This document shows positions 37,861 through 45,405 of a DNA stretch of 64,000 nucleotides, in pieces; position 1 is the first letter of the stretch; every line of letters starts with the position of its first letter. Source of the DNA: Paraburkholderia sp. PGU19 (GTDB lineage Bacteria > Pseudomonadota > Gammaproteobacteria > Burkholderiales > Burkholderiaceae); the NCBI RefSeq assembly GCF_013426915.1, contig NZ_AP023179.1, positions 1,240,001 to 1,304,000 on the forward strand, in the 5' to 3' direction. Position numbers and translations under genes: made by a program. The notes under the pieces were generated by a model, which saw only the letters and a program-made list of their open reading frames with translations, was not told where the DNA came from and did not search any database.

Positions 37861-37887
37861 GTGATAGCATTTTTCAACGCCTATCAC
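37861..37887. promoter_or_regulatory. Palindromic operator of hicAB
   Basis: The 7-bp inverted repeat GTGATAG / CTATCAC is separated by 13 bp, immediately upstream of hicA and overlapping its promoter region. This is a natural site for HicB autorepression. Confidence 0.6.
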
Positions 37888-37952
37888 AAAGTTTTATGTT
37901 TCTCAATATTTGGGGGAATCGAGACTCCGACCGGCCGCTCCTAGGCGATGGC

Positions 37953-38828
37953 TCAGTCTGGGCGCCACATCGACGGCTTCGCAATGCCGGCGACGTAGTG
38001 GATATGGTCGATCTCGCTCTCATCGAGCGTGACTTTTCCATGCGCCTCGTTGACGGAGAGCAGGTGATAGCGGCCGGCAGCCTTGTACGCCAGCTCTTTG
38101 ACCATTACTCGGCCGTCCTTCGACGCGACAAGCACCTCATCGCCGGGCTGAAACGGGTGATTCGGCTCGATGATGACGAACTCGCCATGCTTGATGCGCG
38201 GCCGCATTGAGTCGCCTGAGCATTCGATCGCGTACGCGTTCGGATCGGTCGTCGGCCAATCAATGTAGCCGTCGCCATGTCCTACGGGATATTCCAGTGC
38301 TGCCCAAAAACCGTTGTCGCCCAGCTGAGCCATTCCCTTCACCGCGAGTGCTTTTCTTTTGCCGAGCGCCTTGGGGCGGTACTCGTCGTTGTGCTGGATA
38401 GCGGCCTTTTTCTCGCCCACACGGGCCAGCACCCAGGCGCTGTTGTAGCCGAAAGCGTTCTGGATAGCGACGGCGTCTTCCACACTGATCGCCGACCCTT
38501 TAAGCCATGACTCCACCCTCTCCAGCGGAATCGCAACTTTAGCAGCAAAAGCTGCCGCATCCATTCCTGTTTCAGTAAGCATTTCCTGCGCTCGCACAGC
38601 GACGTCTTTGCTGTCTAGCGGGGTAGCGGCGGAGATGCCCGGCTGAGAATCCGGCATCGGGTACTTCGTAACAACCGAAATCTCTTGGATCTGAGCATAG
38701 CTGGGCTCATGCCTGCCATTCTCCCAAGCAGACACGTTTCCCTTGGTCACTCCCAGCTTTTCGCCGAGCTGTTCTTGTGTTAGGTCGGCTTTCTTGCGGG
38801 CGGACCTGATCCAGTTTCTCATTTCCAT
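37953..38828 (-). CDS. CI-type repressor: tandem HTH and S24 peptidase
   Basis: The 291-residue protein has an XRE HTH (about residues 4-50: KKADLTQEQLGEKLGVTKGN, VSAWENGRHEPS), a second HTH-like segment (about 75-135: AAAFAAKVAIPLERVESWLK), and a C-terminal LexA/CI peptidase with catalytic S207 (ECSGDSM) and K244 (GRVMVKEL). No Ala-Gly or Cys-Gly cleavage pair is obvious in the hinge. It is divergent from the Cro-like gene and probably maintains lysogeny. ATG 38822 is an alternative start; longer in-frame starts overlap the operator. Confidence 0.85.
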   Translation of the reverse strand: MEMRNWIRSARKKADLTQEQLGEKLGVTKGNVSAWENGRHEPSYAQIQEISVVTKYPMPDSQPGISAATPLDSKDVAVRAQEMLTETGMDAAAFAAKVAIPLERVESWLKGSAISVEDAVAIQNAFGYNSAWVLARVGEKKAAIQHNDEYRPKALGKRKALAVKGMAQLGDNGFWAALEYPVGHGDGYIDWPTTDPNAYAIECSGDSMRPRIKHGEFVIIEPNHPFQPGDEVLVASKDGRVMVKELAYKAAGRYHLLSVNEAHGKVTLDESEIDHIHYVAGIAKPSMWRPD

Positions 38829-38860
38829 GCGCGGAGGGTATACAAAATCTAAACCGAGTG

Positions 38861-38902
38861 GGTCTCGTTTTTCTTTACTTTCGAGTCTACAAAACCTATA
38901 CT
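38861..38902 (+). promoter_or_regulatory. Rightward early promoter (pR-like) with operator
   Basis: -35 TTTACT (38874-38879), 17-bp spacer and -10 TATACT (38897-38902), preceded by GTCTCGTTTTTCTTTACT, a near copy of the sequence at the leftward promoter. It drives the Cro-like gene and early-right operon. Confidence 0.7.
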
Positions 38903-38934
38903 TGGCCGGAAGCTCACTCATTGCCAACCTCCAC

Positions 38935-39252
38935 ATGAACAAGCACCCCGTCGCGCTCGCCGCATCTGCCGTTGGTGGCTACAAGGCGCTCGCCGACATT
39001 CTTGGCGTTACTAAGGGTGCGGTTCATCAATGGATGGCGGCCGACCGTCGGGTCCCGATCGAACACTGTACGCCGATCGAACAGGCGACCGGCGGCGTCG
39101 TGACGCGTCAGATGCTGCGCCCCGACGACTGGCAGTCGATCTGGCCGGAACTCATCGAGCCGGGCAGACCAGATGCGTCCGACGACGTTCAACCGCCCGT
39201 CGGTGGGATCAAGAAGGATAGCAAGTTGGCGCGAGCCAGCGCGATTTCGTAG
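38935..39252 (+). CDS. Cro/YdaS-like regulator
   Basis: The 105-residue protein begins MNKHPVALAASAVGGYKALA and has the HTH ADILGVTKGAVHQWMAADRR, then VPIEHCTPIEQATGGVVTR, the YdaS/Cro pattern (HTH plus dimerising C-terminal segment). A Lys/Ser tail extends it. It is the first gene of the rightward transcript, opposite the repressor, as expected for Cro. Confidence 0.83.
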   Translation: MNKHPVALAASAVGGYKALADILGVTKGAVHQWMAADRRVPIEHCTPIEQATGGVVTRQMLRPDDWQSIWPELIEPGRPDASDDVQPPVGGIKKDSKLARASAIS

Positions 39253-39356
39253 GTCAGTCATGGAATGAAGGCGTCATTGAGACGCCTTCATTTGAAGTGG
39301 TGGCTGAGTCGTAACTCAAGTCGTAACCCGGTTGTTTTTTTCAATAGGACTCAATG

Positions 39357-39752
39357 ATGCAGATAGAACAAACGCCGCATAAGGCCGCTGCACCAGATCT
39401 GGAGCCCGTGATGCGCGAACGTCGTGCGTCGGCGAAGTTTCTGTCGCGCGAGCAGATCGCAGCATGCGCGTCTTTCCGTGATGCCGTTTGCCTCGCCTGG
39501 GATAACCGGGCCGTGCGCGGCATGACGCAAAGAACGTGTGCCGAGCTGCTCGACGTGCCGCCGCCGCACATGTCGAACATGCTCAATCGCGTGGCTGTCG
39601 ATCGTCACGGAAAGGCGCGTCAGGATCTGCCTGCGCGTCTAGTCGCCGACTATGAGCGGGTAGTGGGGAACCGCGCTGTATCGCAATGGCTGTCGCGCAT
39701 GGCGATGCTGACGCTGATGGAAGAGGTGATTCAAAGACAGGAGACGCCATGA
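39357..39752 (+). CDS. Phage early DNA-binding protein (CII-position)
   Basis: The 131-residue protein begins MQIEQTPHKAAAPDLEPVMR and has an HTH-like segment MTQRTCAELLDVPPPHMSNM. It is in the place of cII or a similar early activator, but homology to CII is not evident. ATG 39354 is one codon upstream. Confidence 0.65.
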   Translation: MQIEQTPHKAAAPDLEPVMRERRASAKFLSREQIAACASFRDAVCLAWDNRAVRGMTQRTCAELLDVPPPHMSNMLNRVAVDRHGKARQDLPARLVADYERVVGNRAVSQWLSRMAMLTLMEEVIQRQETP

Positions 39753-39753
39753 A

Positions 39754-39945
39754 ATGACACATGACGAGGCTCTTCGCATAGGCCGCAAGGCCGCAGAGGA
39801 AGCCCGTAAGCAGGTTGGGGGCAATGACAAAGACGAACTGTTGAAAGGAATTGAAAAACAAGCTGCGCAAAAACCCGAAGTGGCAGAGGCATTCCGAGTG
39901 TTGGGCCACCTGCTACTCGACTCTCATCAGGAAACGAAGCATTGA
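39754..39945 (+). CDS. Small phage protein (63 aa)
   Basis: Begins MTHDEALRIGRKAAEEARKQ; charged and helical. It follows the previous gene by one base, with AGGAG 15 bp upstream of its ATG. Not recognised. Confidence 0.55.
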   Translation: MTHDEALRIGRKAAEEARKQVGGNDKDELLKGIEKQAAQKPEVAEAFRVLGHLLLDSHQETKH

Positions 39946-40086
39946 AGGGGATGGCCGCTGAAACGCGGTCATCTCGACGGGGATCAGAAACTGATCTGCA
40001 ACACAAGGCGATTGGAAATGCCAGCCGCCTTCTGTTTCCGATTAGTACTACTACGCAGTGAATGCTGCACTTCCCTGGAGATTCAC

Positions 40087-40461
40087 ATGGCAAGTCCATT
40101 TGCACGTGCACAGATGATGATGGCCGCGATCGCGGCCGCAATGTCGCTGAGCGGATCCGCAAAGCATGCGGCTATGTCCAATATCGGCCCCTACGAGTCG
40201 CGCGGCAAGGGGCGCGGCAAGACGTCGCCGTCGCGTCATACGGTCGCTATGGACCGCCGTGGCATCGTCAATAAGCATGCGCCGAAGGCATCCCGCAGCA
40301 AGTACAAGCCGCACACCGGCGCGAAGGAGCAAGAGCGCGCGAAGCGTCTCGCGCATTCGGTCCATCACACGCACTACCCGTTCGGAAAGCGCAGTTCACC
40401 GACGCTCGTCCAGATGAGCAAACGCGACTACGCAGAATTCGTCGCCCGCAAAGCCGCCTAA
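40087..40461 (+). CDS. Small basic phage protein (124 aa)
   Basis: Begins MASPFARAQMMMAAIAAAMS; Lys/Arg/Gly-rich middle (YESRGKGRGKTSPSRH) and HTHYPFGKRSSPTLVQMSKR. CTGGAGATTCAC precedes the ATG. Possibly nucleic-acid binding by charge; family not recognised. Confidence 0.55.
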   Translation: MASPFARAQMMMAAIAAAMSLSGSAKHAAMSNIGPYESRGKGRGKTSPSRHTVAMDRRGIVNKHAPKASRSKYKPHTGAKEQERAKRLAHSVHHTHYPFGKRSSPTLVQMSKRDYAEFVARKAA

Positions 40462-40477
40462 CAGCCGGAGATCCGCC

Positions 40478-40789
40478 ATGCAGACGGAAATCTACAGTGG
40501 CCGTTCTGGTCGTCGTGTTGCTGAAACGCAGCAAGACTCCTTTCACGCCCTTGGCGTCAAGGATCTAGCCGCAAGGCAGCGGATGGTTCTCGACGCGTTC
40601 GATCACGGTCGGCCGCCGCTGACGCGCGAAGACATCGCGTCGATCACGAACATGAAGCTGTCGAGCGTCTGCGGCCGTGTGCGCGAACTGCTCGACGCCG
40701 AGCGCCTCATCGTCGTCGGCAAGCGCAAAGACCTCGCCACGCAATCGAGCCAGCAACTGCTGGCCCTCGCGCCGAAGGTGACCGCGTGA
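40478..40789 (+). CDS. Winged-helix phage protein
   Basis: The 103-residue protein has a winged-helix pattern REDIASITNMKLSSVCGRVR, ELLDAERLIVVG. GCCGGAGATCCGCC precedes the ATG. It overlaps the next gene (GTGA). Early regulator or replication accessory. Confidence 0.65.
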   Translation: MQTEIYSGRSGRRVAETQQDSFHALGVKDLAARQRMVLDAFDHGRPPLTREDIASITNMKLSSVCGRVRELLDAERLIVVGKRKDLATQSSQQLLALAPKVTA

Positions 40790-41040
40790 GCCATCACCTC
40801 GTCAATATCGCGATGGGCATCAGCCTGCCGGGAACGCCGAAGTGGATCCTCTGCGTCATTTCGCACGGTGCAACCGTGTCGACGGGGATCATCAAGACCA
40901 CGGCAGCGGATCTCGCGCAGGCGTGCGGGTTTTCGCAATCGTGCGTTCGCGACCAATTGAAGCGCCTCGAGCGCGCTGGCCTGATCGAGGTCGAGCGCAT
41001 GGCAGCAGGTTTGCTCGTCATCAAGGTCAGGACGTTCTAA
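40786..41040 (+). CDS. Winged-helix phage protein (84 aa, GTG start)
   Basis: Encodes AADLAQACGFSQSCVRDQLK, RLERAGLIEVERM, a winged HTH. The GTG overlaps the previous stop and the stop abuts the RepO-like ATG, so the three are translationally coupled. Confidence 0.62.
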   Translation: MSHHLVNIAMGISLPGTPKWILCVISHGATVSTGIIKTTAADLAQACGFSQSCVRDQLKRLERAGLIEVERMAAGLLVIKVRTF

Positions 41041-41529
41041 ATGATGGCGCTCGCCGAAGTCATCCAAATGCCAGAACAGCGCGGCGCGCAGCTTGAGGAC
41101 GGCTATATGCGCGTCGCCAATGAGCTGGCGCGTGCTATCACCTGGGCGCGGTTGACGTCGAACCAGCGCTGCATCCTGGACGTCGTGATGTGGCAGACGT
41201 ACGGCTTCAACAAGTCCGTCGACGACATCGCACGCGCTCAGTTTGCTGCCGAGACCGGCATCGATCCGTCCGATGTTCGCATCGTCTTGAACCAGCTGGT
41301 CGAGTTGAACATCATCACCCGTGGCGAAGGCCGATACGCTCGTTCGTACAGCATCAACAAGCGCCATGCGACGTGGAACCTGCCTGAAGCACGGAAGTTG
41401 GTGAACAAGCCGGGGTTTAAGGGGGGAGATTCCCTCCTGCAGAGGGGGGAAGTTCCCTTTTCTGAGGGGGAGATTCCCCTGATGAAGGAGGGAAATTCCC
41501 CCCACAAAAGACAACTCCAAAAAACATAA
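41041..41529 (+). CDS. RepO-type replication protein, N-terminal part (frameshifted gene)
   Basis: The 162-residue frame has the phage replication O N-terminal winged helix (EDGYMRVANELARAITWARL, VDDIARAQFAAETGIDPSDV, GRYARSYSINKRHATWNLPE), which by family binds origin iterons. After residue 125 the coding DNA is the repeated GGGGAGATTCCCC motif, giving a low-complexity linker. The frame then stops early at 41527; the expected C-terminal domain continues in another frame from the C6 run at 41498-41503. N-terminal function could survive alone. Confidence 0.8.
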   Translation: MMALAEVIQMPEQRGAQLEDGYMRVANELARAITWARLTSNQRCILDVVMWQTYGFNKSVDDIARAQFAAETGIDPSDVRIVLNQLVELNIITRGEGRYARSYSINKRHATWNLPEARKLVNKPGFKGGDSLLQRGEVPFSEGEIPLMKEGNSPHKRQLQKT

Positions 41530-41548
41530 CCAAAAGACAACTCCAAAA
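41423..41548. other. Candidate replication origin (iterons plus A-rich tract) inside repO
   Basis: Four partially palindromic 13-mers of the type GGGGAGATTCCCC start at 41423, 41446, 41467 and 41489 (spacing 23, 21 and 22 bp, about two helical turns). A purine-biased A-rich segment follows, containing two direct copies of CAAAAGACAACTCCAAAA (41505-41522 and 41531-41548). Lambda ori has the same plan: four iterons then an A-rich unwinding tract, inside gene O. Confidence 0.72.
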
Positions 41549-42223
41549 GAAAACCTTTCGCGCTCGCTTCGCGAACGCTTTGAGATTTTTTGGGCGGCCT
41601 ACCCGAAGAAGAAATCGAAGACCACGGCGGAAAAGGCTTTTGCCAAACGCAACCCGGACGAGCAGCTCTTCAACGACCTGATGGCAGGTCTGGAGCGAGC
41701 CAAGACTTCGGAGCAATGGCAAAACCCGCAGTTCATCCCGCATGCAGCCACATGGCTGAACGCTGGCGGCTGGATGGACGAAATCCAGACCGCGTACACC
41801 GCCGCCGAACTTGCCGTGATCCGAGCCTTCAATGCGGCGCTCGGGGAGCGTATCGGCGCAGTGGACGAGGCTGTGTTCGTTGAGGCCCGTGCTGGCGCAA
41901 TCCGCGCGTTCCTCGGAAAGCTGGCAGCGGACCCGGAAGCGTGGAAGCGGTATTTCCCGGCCGTACGCGAGAAGGTGGATTTGCCGCCGCACGCCGGTTT
42001 CGATTACCTGATCAGCCCGAAAGGCTACGGGGACGTCAAGGGGCGCATGGCGGTCAAGCGCAACCCGGACGGAACGCGCGTGGCGGGCGAGTGGGACAAA
42101 TCCGCGAGCGGCATCAAGGCGAAGGCGACTGAGTTGGGCATCGCGTTCACGGACGAGGACGTCGTACCTGCAATCGCGGCGCGCGTTCGTGCTGCGCTTG
42201 CAAAGCTGGGGGACCAGTCATGA
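41504..42223 (+). pseudogene. RepO C-terminal domain, out of frame with the N-terminus
   Basis: The frame reading TKDNSKKHNQKTTPKENLSR, FEIFWAAYPKKKSKTTAEKA, FIPHAATWLNAGGWMDE matches the C-terminal region of phage O proteins. It has no start of its own before ATG 41681, which lies inside the conserved block. Removing one C from the C6 run at 41498-41503 joins it to the N-terminal frame. The part from about 41770 (TAYTAAELAVIRAFN onward) is a further phage module ending in an ATGA overlap with the DUF1064 gene. Confidence 0.65.
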
Positions 42224-42747
42224 CCAGCCGTGCGAACGCTCTGCGTTATCCGGAAGGCACGACGCAAGTCGGCACGGCGCGCGTGCGTGAAGCGTCCATG
42301 CCGCCGATGACGACGGCGCAACGCCGGATCTACGAAAAGACCGGCGTGCCCCCGCAGACGGCTGCGATCGACGTCGACGACCCGTTCGACCCGTCGCTGA
42401 TCCAGCCGGTAAAGACGAAGAAGCCGTCGAAGTACCGCAATGAGAAGTGCGAGTCGGGCGGCATCAAGTTCGACAGCAAGCGAGAAATGATGCGCTGGCA
42501 CGACCTGGTGCAGATGCAGGCGCGTGGCGAGATCAGCGAGCTTGAGTTGCAGGTGCCGTTCGTTCTCGCACCGGCAGTCGTCATCAATGGACGGAAGCGT
42601 CCTGCGCTGCGGTATGTCGCCGACTTCGTGTACGAGCGCGACGGCAAGCAGGTCATTGAAGACGTGAAGGGAAAGATCACTGAGGGATACCGCGTGAAGC
42701 GCCATCTCATGGCCGCGCGCGGGTTGACGATTGTGGAGGTCAAGTGA
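42220..42747 (+). CDS. DUF1064 endonuclease-like phage protein
   Basis: The 175-residue protein contains KYRNEKCESGGIKFDSKREM, then YVADFVYERDGKQVIEDVKG, the DUF1064 pattern (VRR/PD-(D/E)XK-like nuclease: SKxE, DF, xxVxDVKG). Possibly a Holliday-junction or T7 endonuclease-I-like enzyme in replication or recombination. It overlaps the upstream frame by 4 bp. Confidence 0.82.
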   Translation: MTSRANALRYPEGTTQVGTARVREASMPPMTTAQRRIYEKTGVPPQTAAIDVDDPFDPSLIQPVKTKKPSKYRNEKCESGGIKFDSKREMMRWHDLVQMQARGEISELELQVPFVLAPAVVINGRKRPALRYVADFVYERDGKQVIEDVKGKITEGYRVKRHLMAARGLTIVEVK

Positions 42748-43121
42748 GCACCAAAGCGAAAAAGACACGGCATCGCACGATGAGCATGGAGCAGCGGCTC
42801 GTTTGCGAGTTCTTTGCAGCGCACCCGAACTCGACGCGCCCGCAGTGCAAGGAGAAGTTGGGCGGTGATCAAAAGGCAATTTCGCGGAAGGTAGACGCGT
42901 TGGTCGCATCCGGCCACCTGGTCGCCACTTCCGACGGAAAGATTCCGACATTCTCATGCACTGGGAAGAAGTTCCCGCATTCGGATGAATACAAGGCAAG
43001 CCAGAAATGGATCGAGGCGAAGATGCGCGCCGCGGATCGCAACGCAAATCACGCGATCGCGCTTGACCTCGTCGCGGCGTCGATGCACGCGATGGTGACG
43101 GTGGGGAGGGCTTCCGCGTGA
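42744..43121 (+). CDS. Phage winged-helix-like protein (125 aa)
   Basis: GTG start in a GTGA overlap. The protein contains SMEQRLVCEFFAAHPNSTRP, DQKAISRKVDALVASGHLVA, which looks like a winged helix. Role unknown. Confidence 0.6.
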   Translation: MSTKAKKTRHRTMSMEQRLVCEFFAAHPNSTRPQCKEKLGGDQKAISRKVDALVASGHLVATSDGKIPTFSCTGKKFPHSDEYKASQKWIEAKMRAADRNANHAIALDLVAASMHAMVTVGRASA

Positions 43122-43474
43122 ATGCTAATCGTCGTTGTCCAGCGACCCGCGGCGTCTGCCTCACCTGCGCGCTCGGAACTGAATGCGCGCTCGACGCGCA
43201 GAAATATCCGCCGATAGTTCCGTCCAGATCTGCAGAGCAGGTTGACCACCCGAAGCACTACAACGCGCACCCGAGCGGCATCGAGTGCATCGACGTCGTC
43301 GAGCACATGGGTTTCAACCTCGGCAACGCCATGAAATACATCTGGCGCTGTGACGAGAAGCGCGACGCCATCGAAGACCTGAAGAAGGCGCGCTGGTACA
43401 TCGAGCGAGAGATCGAGAAGCGCCTGAAAGAGCGCGGCGCACCAGCAACGGATTGGGATGTGGCGAAGGCGTGA
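43118..43474 (+). CDS. DUF3310 phage protein
   Basis: The 118-residue protein has the DUF3310 core QVDHPKHYNAHPSGIECIDV, NLGNAMKYIWRCDEKRDAIE, DLKKARWYIEREIE, plus a short N-terminal Cys-rich segment (CPATRGVCLTCALGTEC). DUF3310 is a common phage protein, often labelled nucleotide kinase-like without proof. Confidence 0.85.
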   Translation: MNANRRCPATRGVCLTCALGTECALDAQKYPPIVPSRSAEQVDHPKHYNAHPSGIECIDVVEHMGFNLGNAMKYIWRCDEKRDAIEDLKKARWYIEREIEKRLKERGAPATDWDVAKA

Positions 43475-43941
43475 AGCGTTCTGCACCGCTCCAGCGCCGC
43501 ACGCCGCTCGCGCGCGGATCCGGATTCAAGCGCAAAGAGCCGAAGCCGTTCGCGCTAGCGGATCGCAAGACGCTCGAGCGCCACACGGCGATGAAGCGGC
43601 GCGTGAAGCGCGTGACGGTCGCAGAAGGAAAGCGGTTCATCGACGCATGCCGCGGCGAAGAGTGCTATCTGCGCGTGTCGGGAATTTGCCAGGCGCTCGG
43701 ATGGGGCAGTGAAACGGTGGTGCCGTGCCATTCGAACCAGTCGCGGCACGGTAAGGCTGGCGCGCTGAAAGCGGAACACCGCTACACCGTGCCTGGCTGC
43801 GGGCCGTGCCACGCGTGGATTGACCAGAACACCGTCGGCACGCCGCGACAGGTCAAGTTCGATGTTTGGGACCGCGCGTACGAGCGTTGGGAGCCTGTGC
43901 GCGCGAGGAAGTTGGGAATTGAATTGCAGGAGGCAGCTTAA
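43471..43941 (+). CDS. DUF1364 (YbcO-like) nuclease-related protein
   Basis: From the GTG at 43471 the 156-residue protein has CRGEECYLRVSGIC, VVPCHSNQSRHGKAG, HRYTVPGCGPCHAWIDQN: the Cys/His set of the YbcO family, a putative metal-dependent nuclease of lambdoid nin-type regions. It overlaps DUF3310 by 4 bp. Confidence 0.82.
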   Translation: MKRSAPLQRRTPLARGSGFKRKEPKPFALADRKTLERHTAMKRRVKRVTVAEGKRFIDACRGEECYLRVSGICQALGWGSETVVPCHSNQSRHGKAGALKAEHRYTVPGCGPCHAWIDQNTVGTPRQVKFDVWDRAYERWEPVRARKLGIELQEAA

Positions 43942-44255
43942 TGCAGGTGTTCGCGAATATTCCAGTGAAAACGATGAGCCGGGTCCGCGGTCGGCGGCAG
44001 AACAACTCTTACGGCGGCTGGTTCAGGGTTGTTCGCCTGATCGGCCCGGAGCGTCAGTCGCACGACAAATATGCCCGCGGGCATTTCATCTACGCCGACG
44101 TGCTCGTGCCGGATGACGTTCGCGAGTTTGCGCTGGGCCCGTTTCAACAGGACGGCACATTGCGCGTGCAGGTCTGGACAGCATCGCATCTGAAGACGTT
44201 GAGGCCGTTCCTCGCGAGCGGCGATCTTGAGTGGGATGTCAGGGGGCAAGAGTGA
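43941..44255 (+). CDS. Phage hypothetical protein (104 aa)
   Basis: Begins MQVFANIPVKTMSRVRGRRQ; beta-rich with basic N-terminus. Start and stop overlap neighbours. Not recognised. Confidence 0.55.
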   Translation: MQVFANIPVKTMSRVRGRRQNNSYGGWFRVVRLIGPERQSHDKYARGHFIYADVLVPDDVREFALGPFQQDGTLRVQVWTASHLKTLRPFLASGDLEWDVRGQE

Positions 44256-44506
44256 GCGCACATGCATACATCCGTTGGGCCGATGTGCCGCAGGAATTGA
44301 TTAGCAGCAGCGGCCAGATTGTCGAGTCCGCGACACAGGCGAAACTTGTAGCTTTCGACGGTTGCCCGTTCTGTGGGGAGATCACCGAGAACAGCAAGAA
44401 AGAGTTGCAGGTGGAGTATGCATTTCCTCGCGGCCACGAATTGCGCAACTCGCTGGTCGACTGGTTCATTCACCACGGCATCAGCTTCGTGGTGGTGACG
44501 TCATGA
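44252..44506 (+). CDS. Phage protein with CPFCGE motif (84 aa)
   Basis: GTG start in a GTGA overlap. The CPFCGE motif is the only cysteine pair, resembling half a zinc ribbon. Not recognised otherwise. Confidence 0.55.
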   Translation: MSAHAYIRWADVPQELISSSGQIVESATQAKLVAFDGCPFCGEITENSKKELQVEYAFPRGHELRNSLVDWFIHHGISFVVVTS

Positions 44507-44757
44507 TGGCGCGCGCGAAGGGTGGTCCGCTTGCGCGCCTCGCGGGCTTATGGGCAAACGAACCAGCATTCCTCGAATGGATGCGATCGACGAATCAGCC
44601 AGCGAACACACCTCAGGATGCAGCCGAGTTCATCCGCGCGCGATGCTGTGTCGAAAGCCGCGCGCTGCTCGATCACGATGCGGAGGCGAAAGCGCGCTTC
44701 GAGCGCTATGTGCGCGCCCCCTATGCCAAATATCGATCTGCAGCGGGGCGCGCATGA
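44503..44757 (+). CDS. Phage hypothetical protein (84 aa)
   Basis: Begins MMARAKGGPLARLAGLWANE, with FLEWMRSTNQPANTPQDAAE and IRARCCVESRALLD, a compact helical protein frequent in phages at the end of the early-right operon. ATGA overlaps on both sides. Confidence 0.6.
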   Translation: MMARAKGGPLARLAGLWANEPAFLEWMRSTNQPANTPQDAAEFIRARCCVESRALLDHDAEAKARFERYVRAPYAKYRSAAGRA

Positions 44758-45347
44758 GGCGGGGCGATTCCCGCGATCCAGCCATCGTGCTGGAAGAGAA
44801 GCAAAACCGCACCTGCCTCGGCTGCAATCAACTAGAGCGCTGCCGCTGGAGCGGAACAACGAAATACGTGTGCAGCATCGGAATGCAGAAGGCGAGCACT
44901 GACGTGTACGAAATGCCGCGATGCAAGAAATACTCTGACGGGGAATCCATGACGCTCGACCAAAGCGAACAAATCGAAGAGCTGCTGTTGACCTGGTATC
45001 GCTGGCAGATTCGCCAGTCGCACGCGGAAACGCTCTCGCATTTCTACCGCCCAGAGGACCGCACTTGTCGTGGCTATGTCACGCCGTCGAACTTAGACGA
45101 AGACGACGAAGCGGCGTATCAATGGGCAGACGACCGCCAATCCGAGCAGGTGCAGTTGTGTGTCGATATGCTGCCGGCCGAACAGCGCGCGGCGATCTCG
45201 ACAAGCATGCGCAACAAGGAAAGCGGGCGGACGGTCTGGAGCAGCGGCCGGGCCGGCGACCAACATTCAACCTATCAGGCCGCCAAGGAACGGCTTTTGT
45301 CAATGTTCGTCTCCAGGCACCTTATTCGGGATCGCTTGGAAGTATAG
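44754..45347 (+). CDS. Cys-rich protein joined to Q-antiterminator-like protein
   Basis: A continuous 197-codon frame. Residues 1-65 form a Cys-rich unit (CLGCNQLERCRW, YVCSIGMQKA, EMPRCKKYSDGE). From residue 66 (internal ATG 44949, GGGGAA upstream) it is helical: TLDQSEQIEELLLTWYRWQI, then VCLDM-like core and YQAAKERLLSMFVSRHLI, which resembles small Q-type antitermination regulators by size and position. The two halves may be separate genes that fused by loss of a stop, or the second may be made from its own start. Q assignment is tentative. Confidence 0.55.
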   Translation: MRRGDSRDPAIVLEEKQNRTCLGCNQLERCRWSGTTKYVCSIGMQKASTDVYEMPRCKKYSDGESMTLDQSEQIEELLLTWYRWQIRQSHAETLSHFYRPEDRTCRGYVTPSNLDEDDEAAYQWADDRQSEQVQLCVDMLPAEQRAAISTSMRNKESGRTVWSSGRAGDQHSTYQAAKERLLSMFVSRHLIRDRLEV

Positions 45348-45354
45348 TTAGCGG

Positions 45355-45376
45355 GCACCCAGCAAACGGGTGCTTT
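45355..45376 (+). terminator. Weak terminator after early-right operon
   Basis: Stem GCACCC/GGGTGC with a 7-nt loop followed by TTT, between the Q-like gene and the SPFH gene. Confidence 0.4.
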
Positions 45377-45405
45377 CCGAGTCAAATGAGAAAAGGTAAA
45401 TCAAA

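Noticed and set aside
41417..41510. Repeats as a CRISPR array
   Set aside because: Units are short palindromes 22 bp apart inside a coding region, with no spacer/repeat structure; iterons fit better.
41519..41525. AAAAAAC as a -1 slippery site joining the two repO frames
   Set aside because: The heptamer is out of phase with the N-terminal frame, and a -1 shift leads to the wrong frame; the C-terminal part needs +1.
41505..41548. 26-bp duplication as the cause of the repO frameshift
   Set aside because: Deleting one repeat unit would not restore the frame; a single C deletion in the C6 run does.
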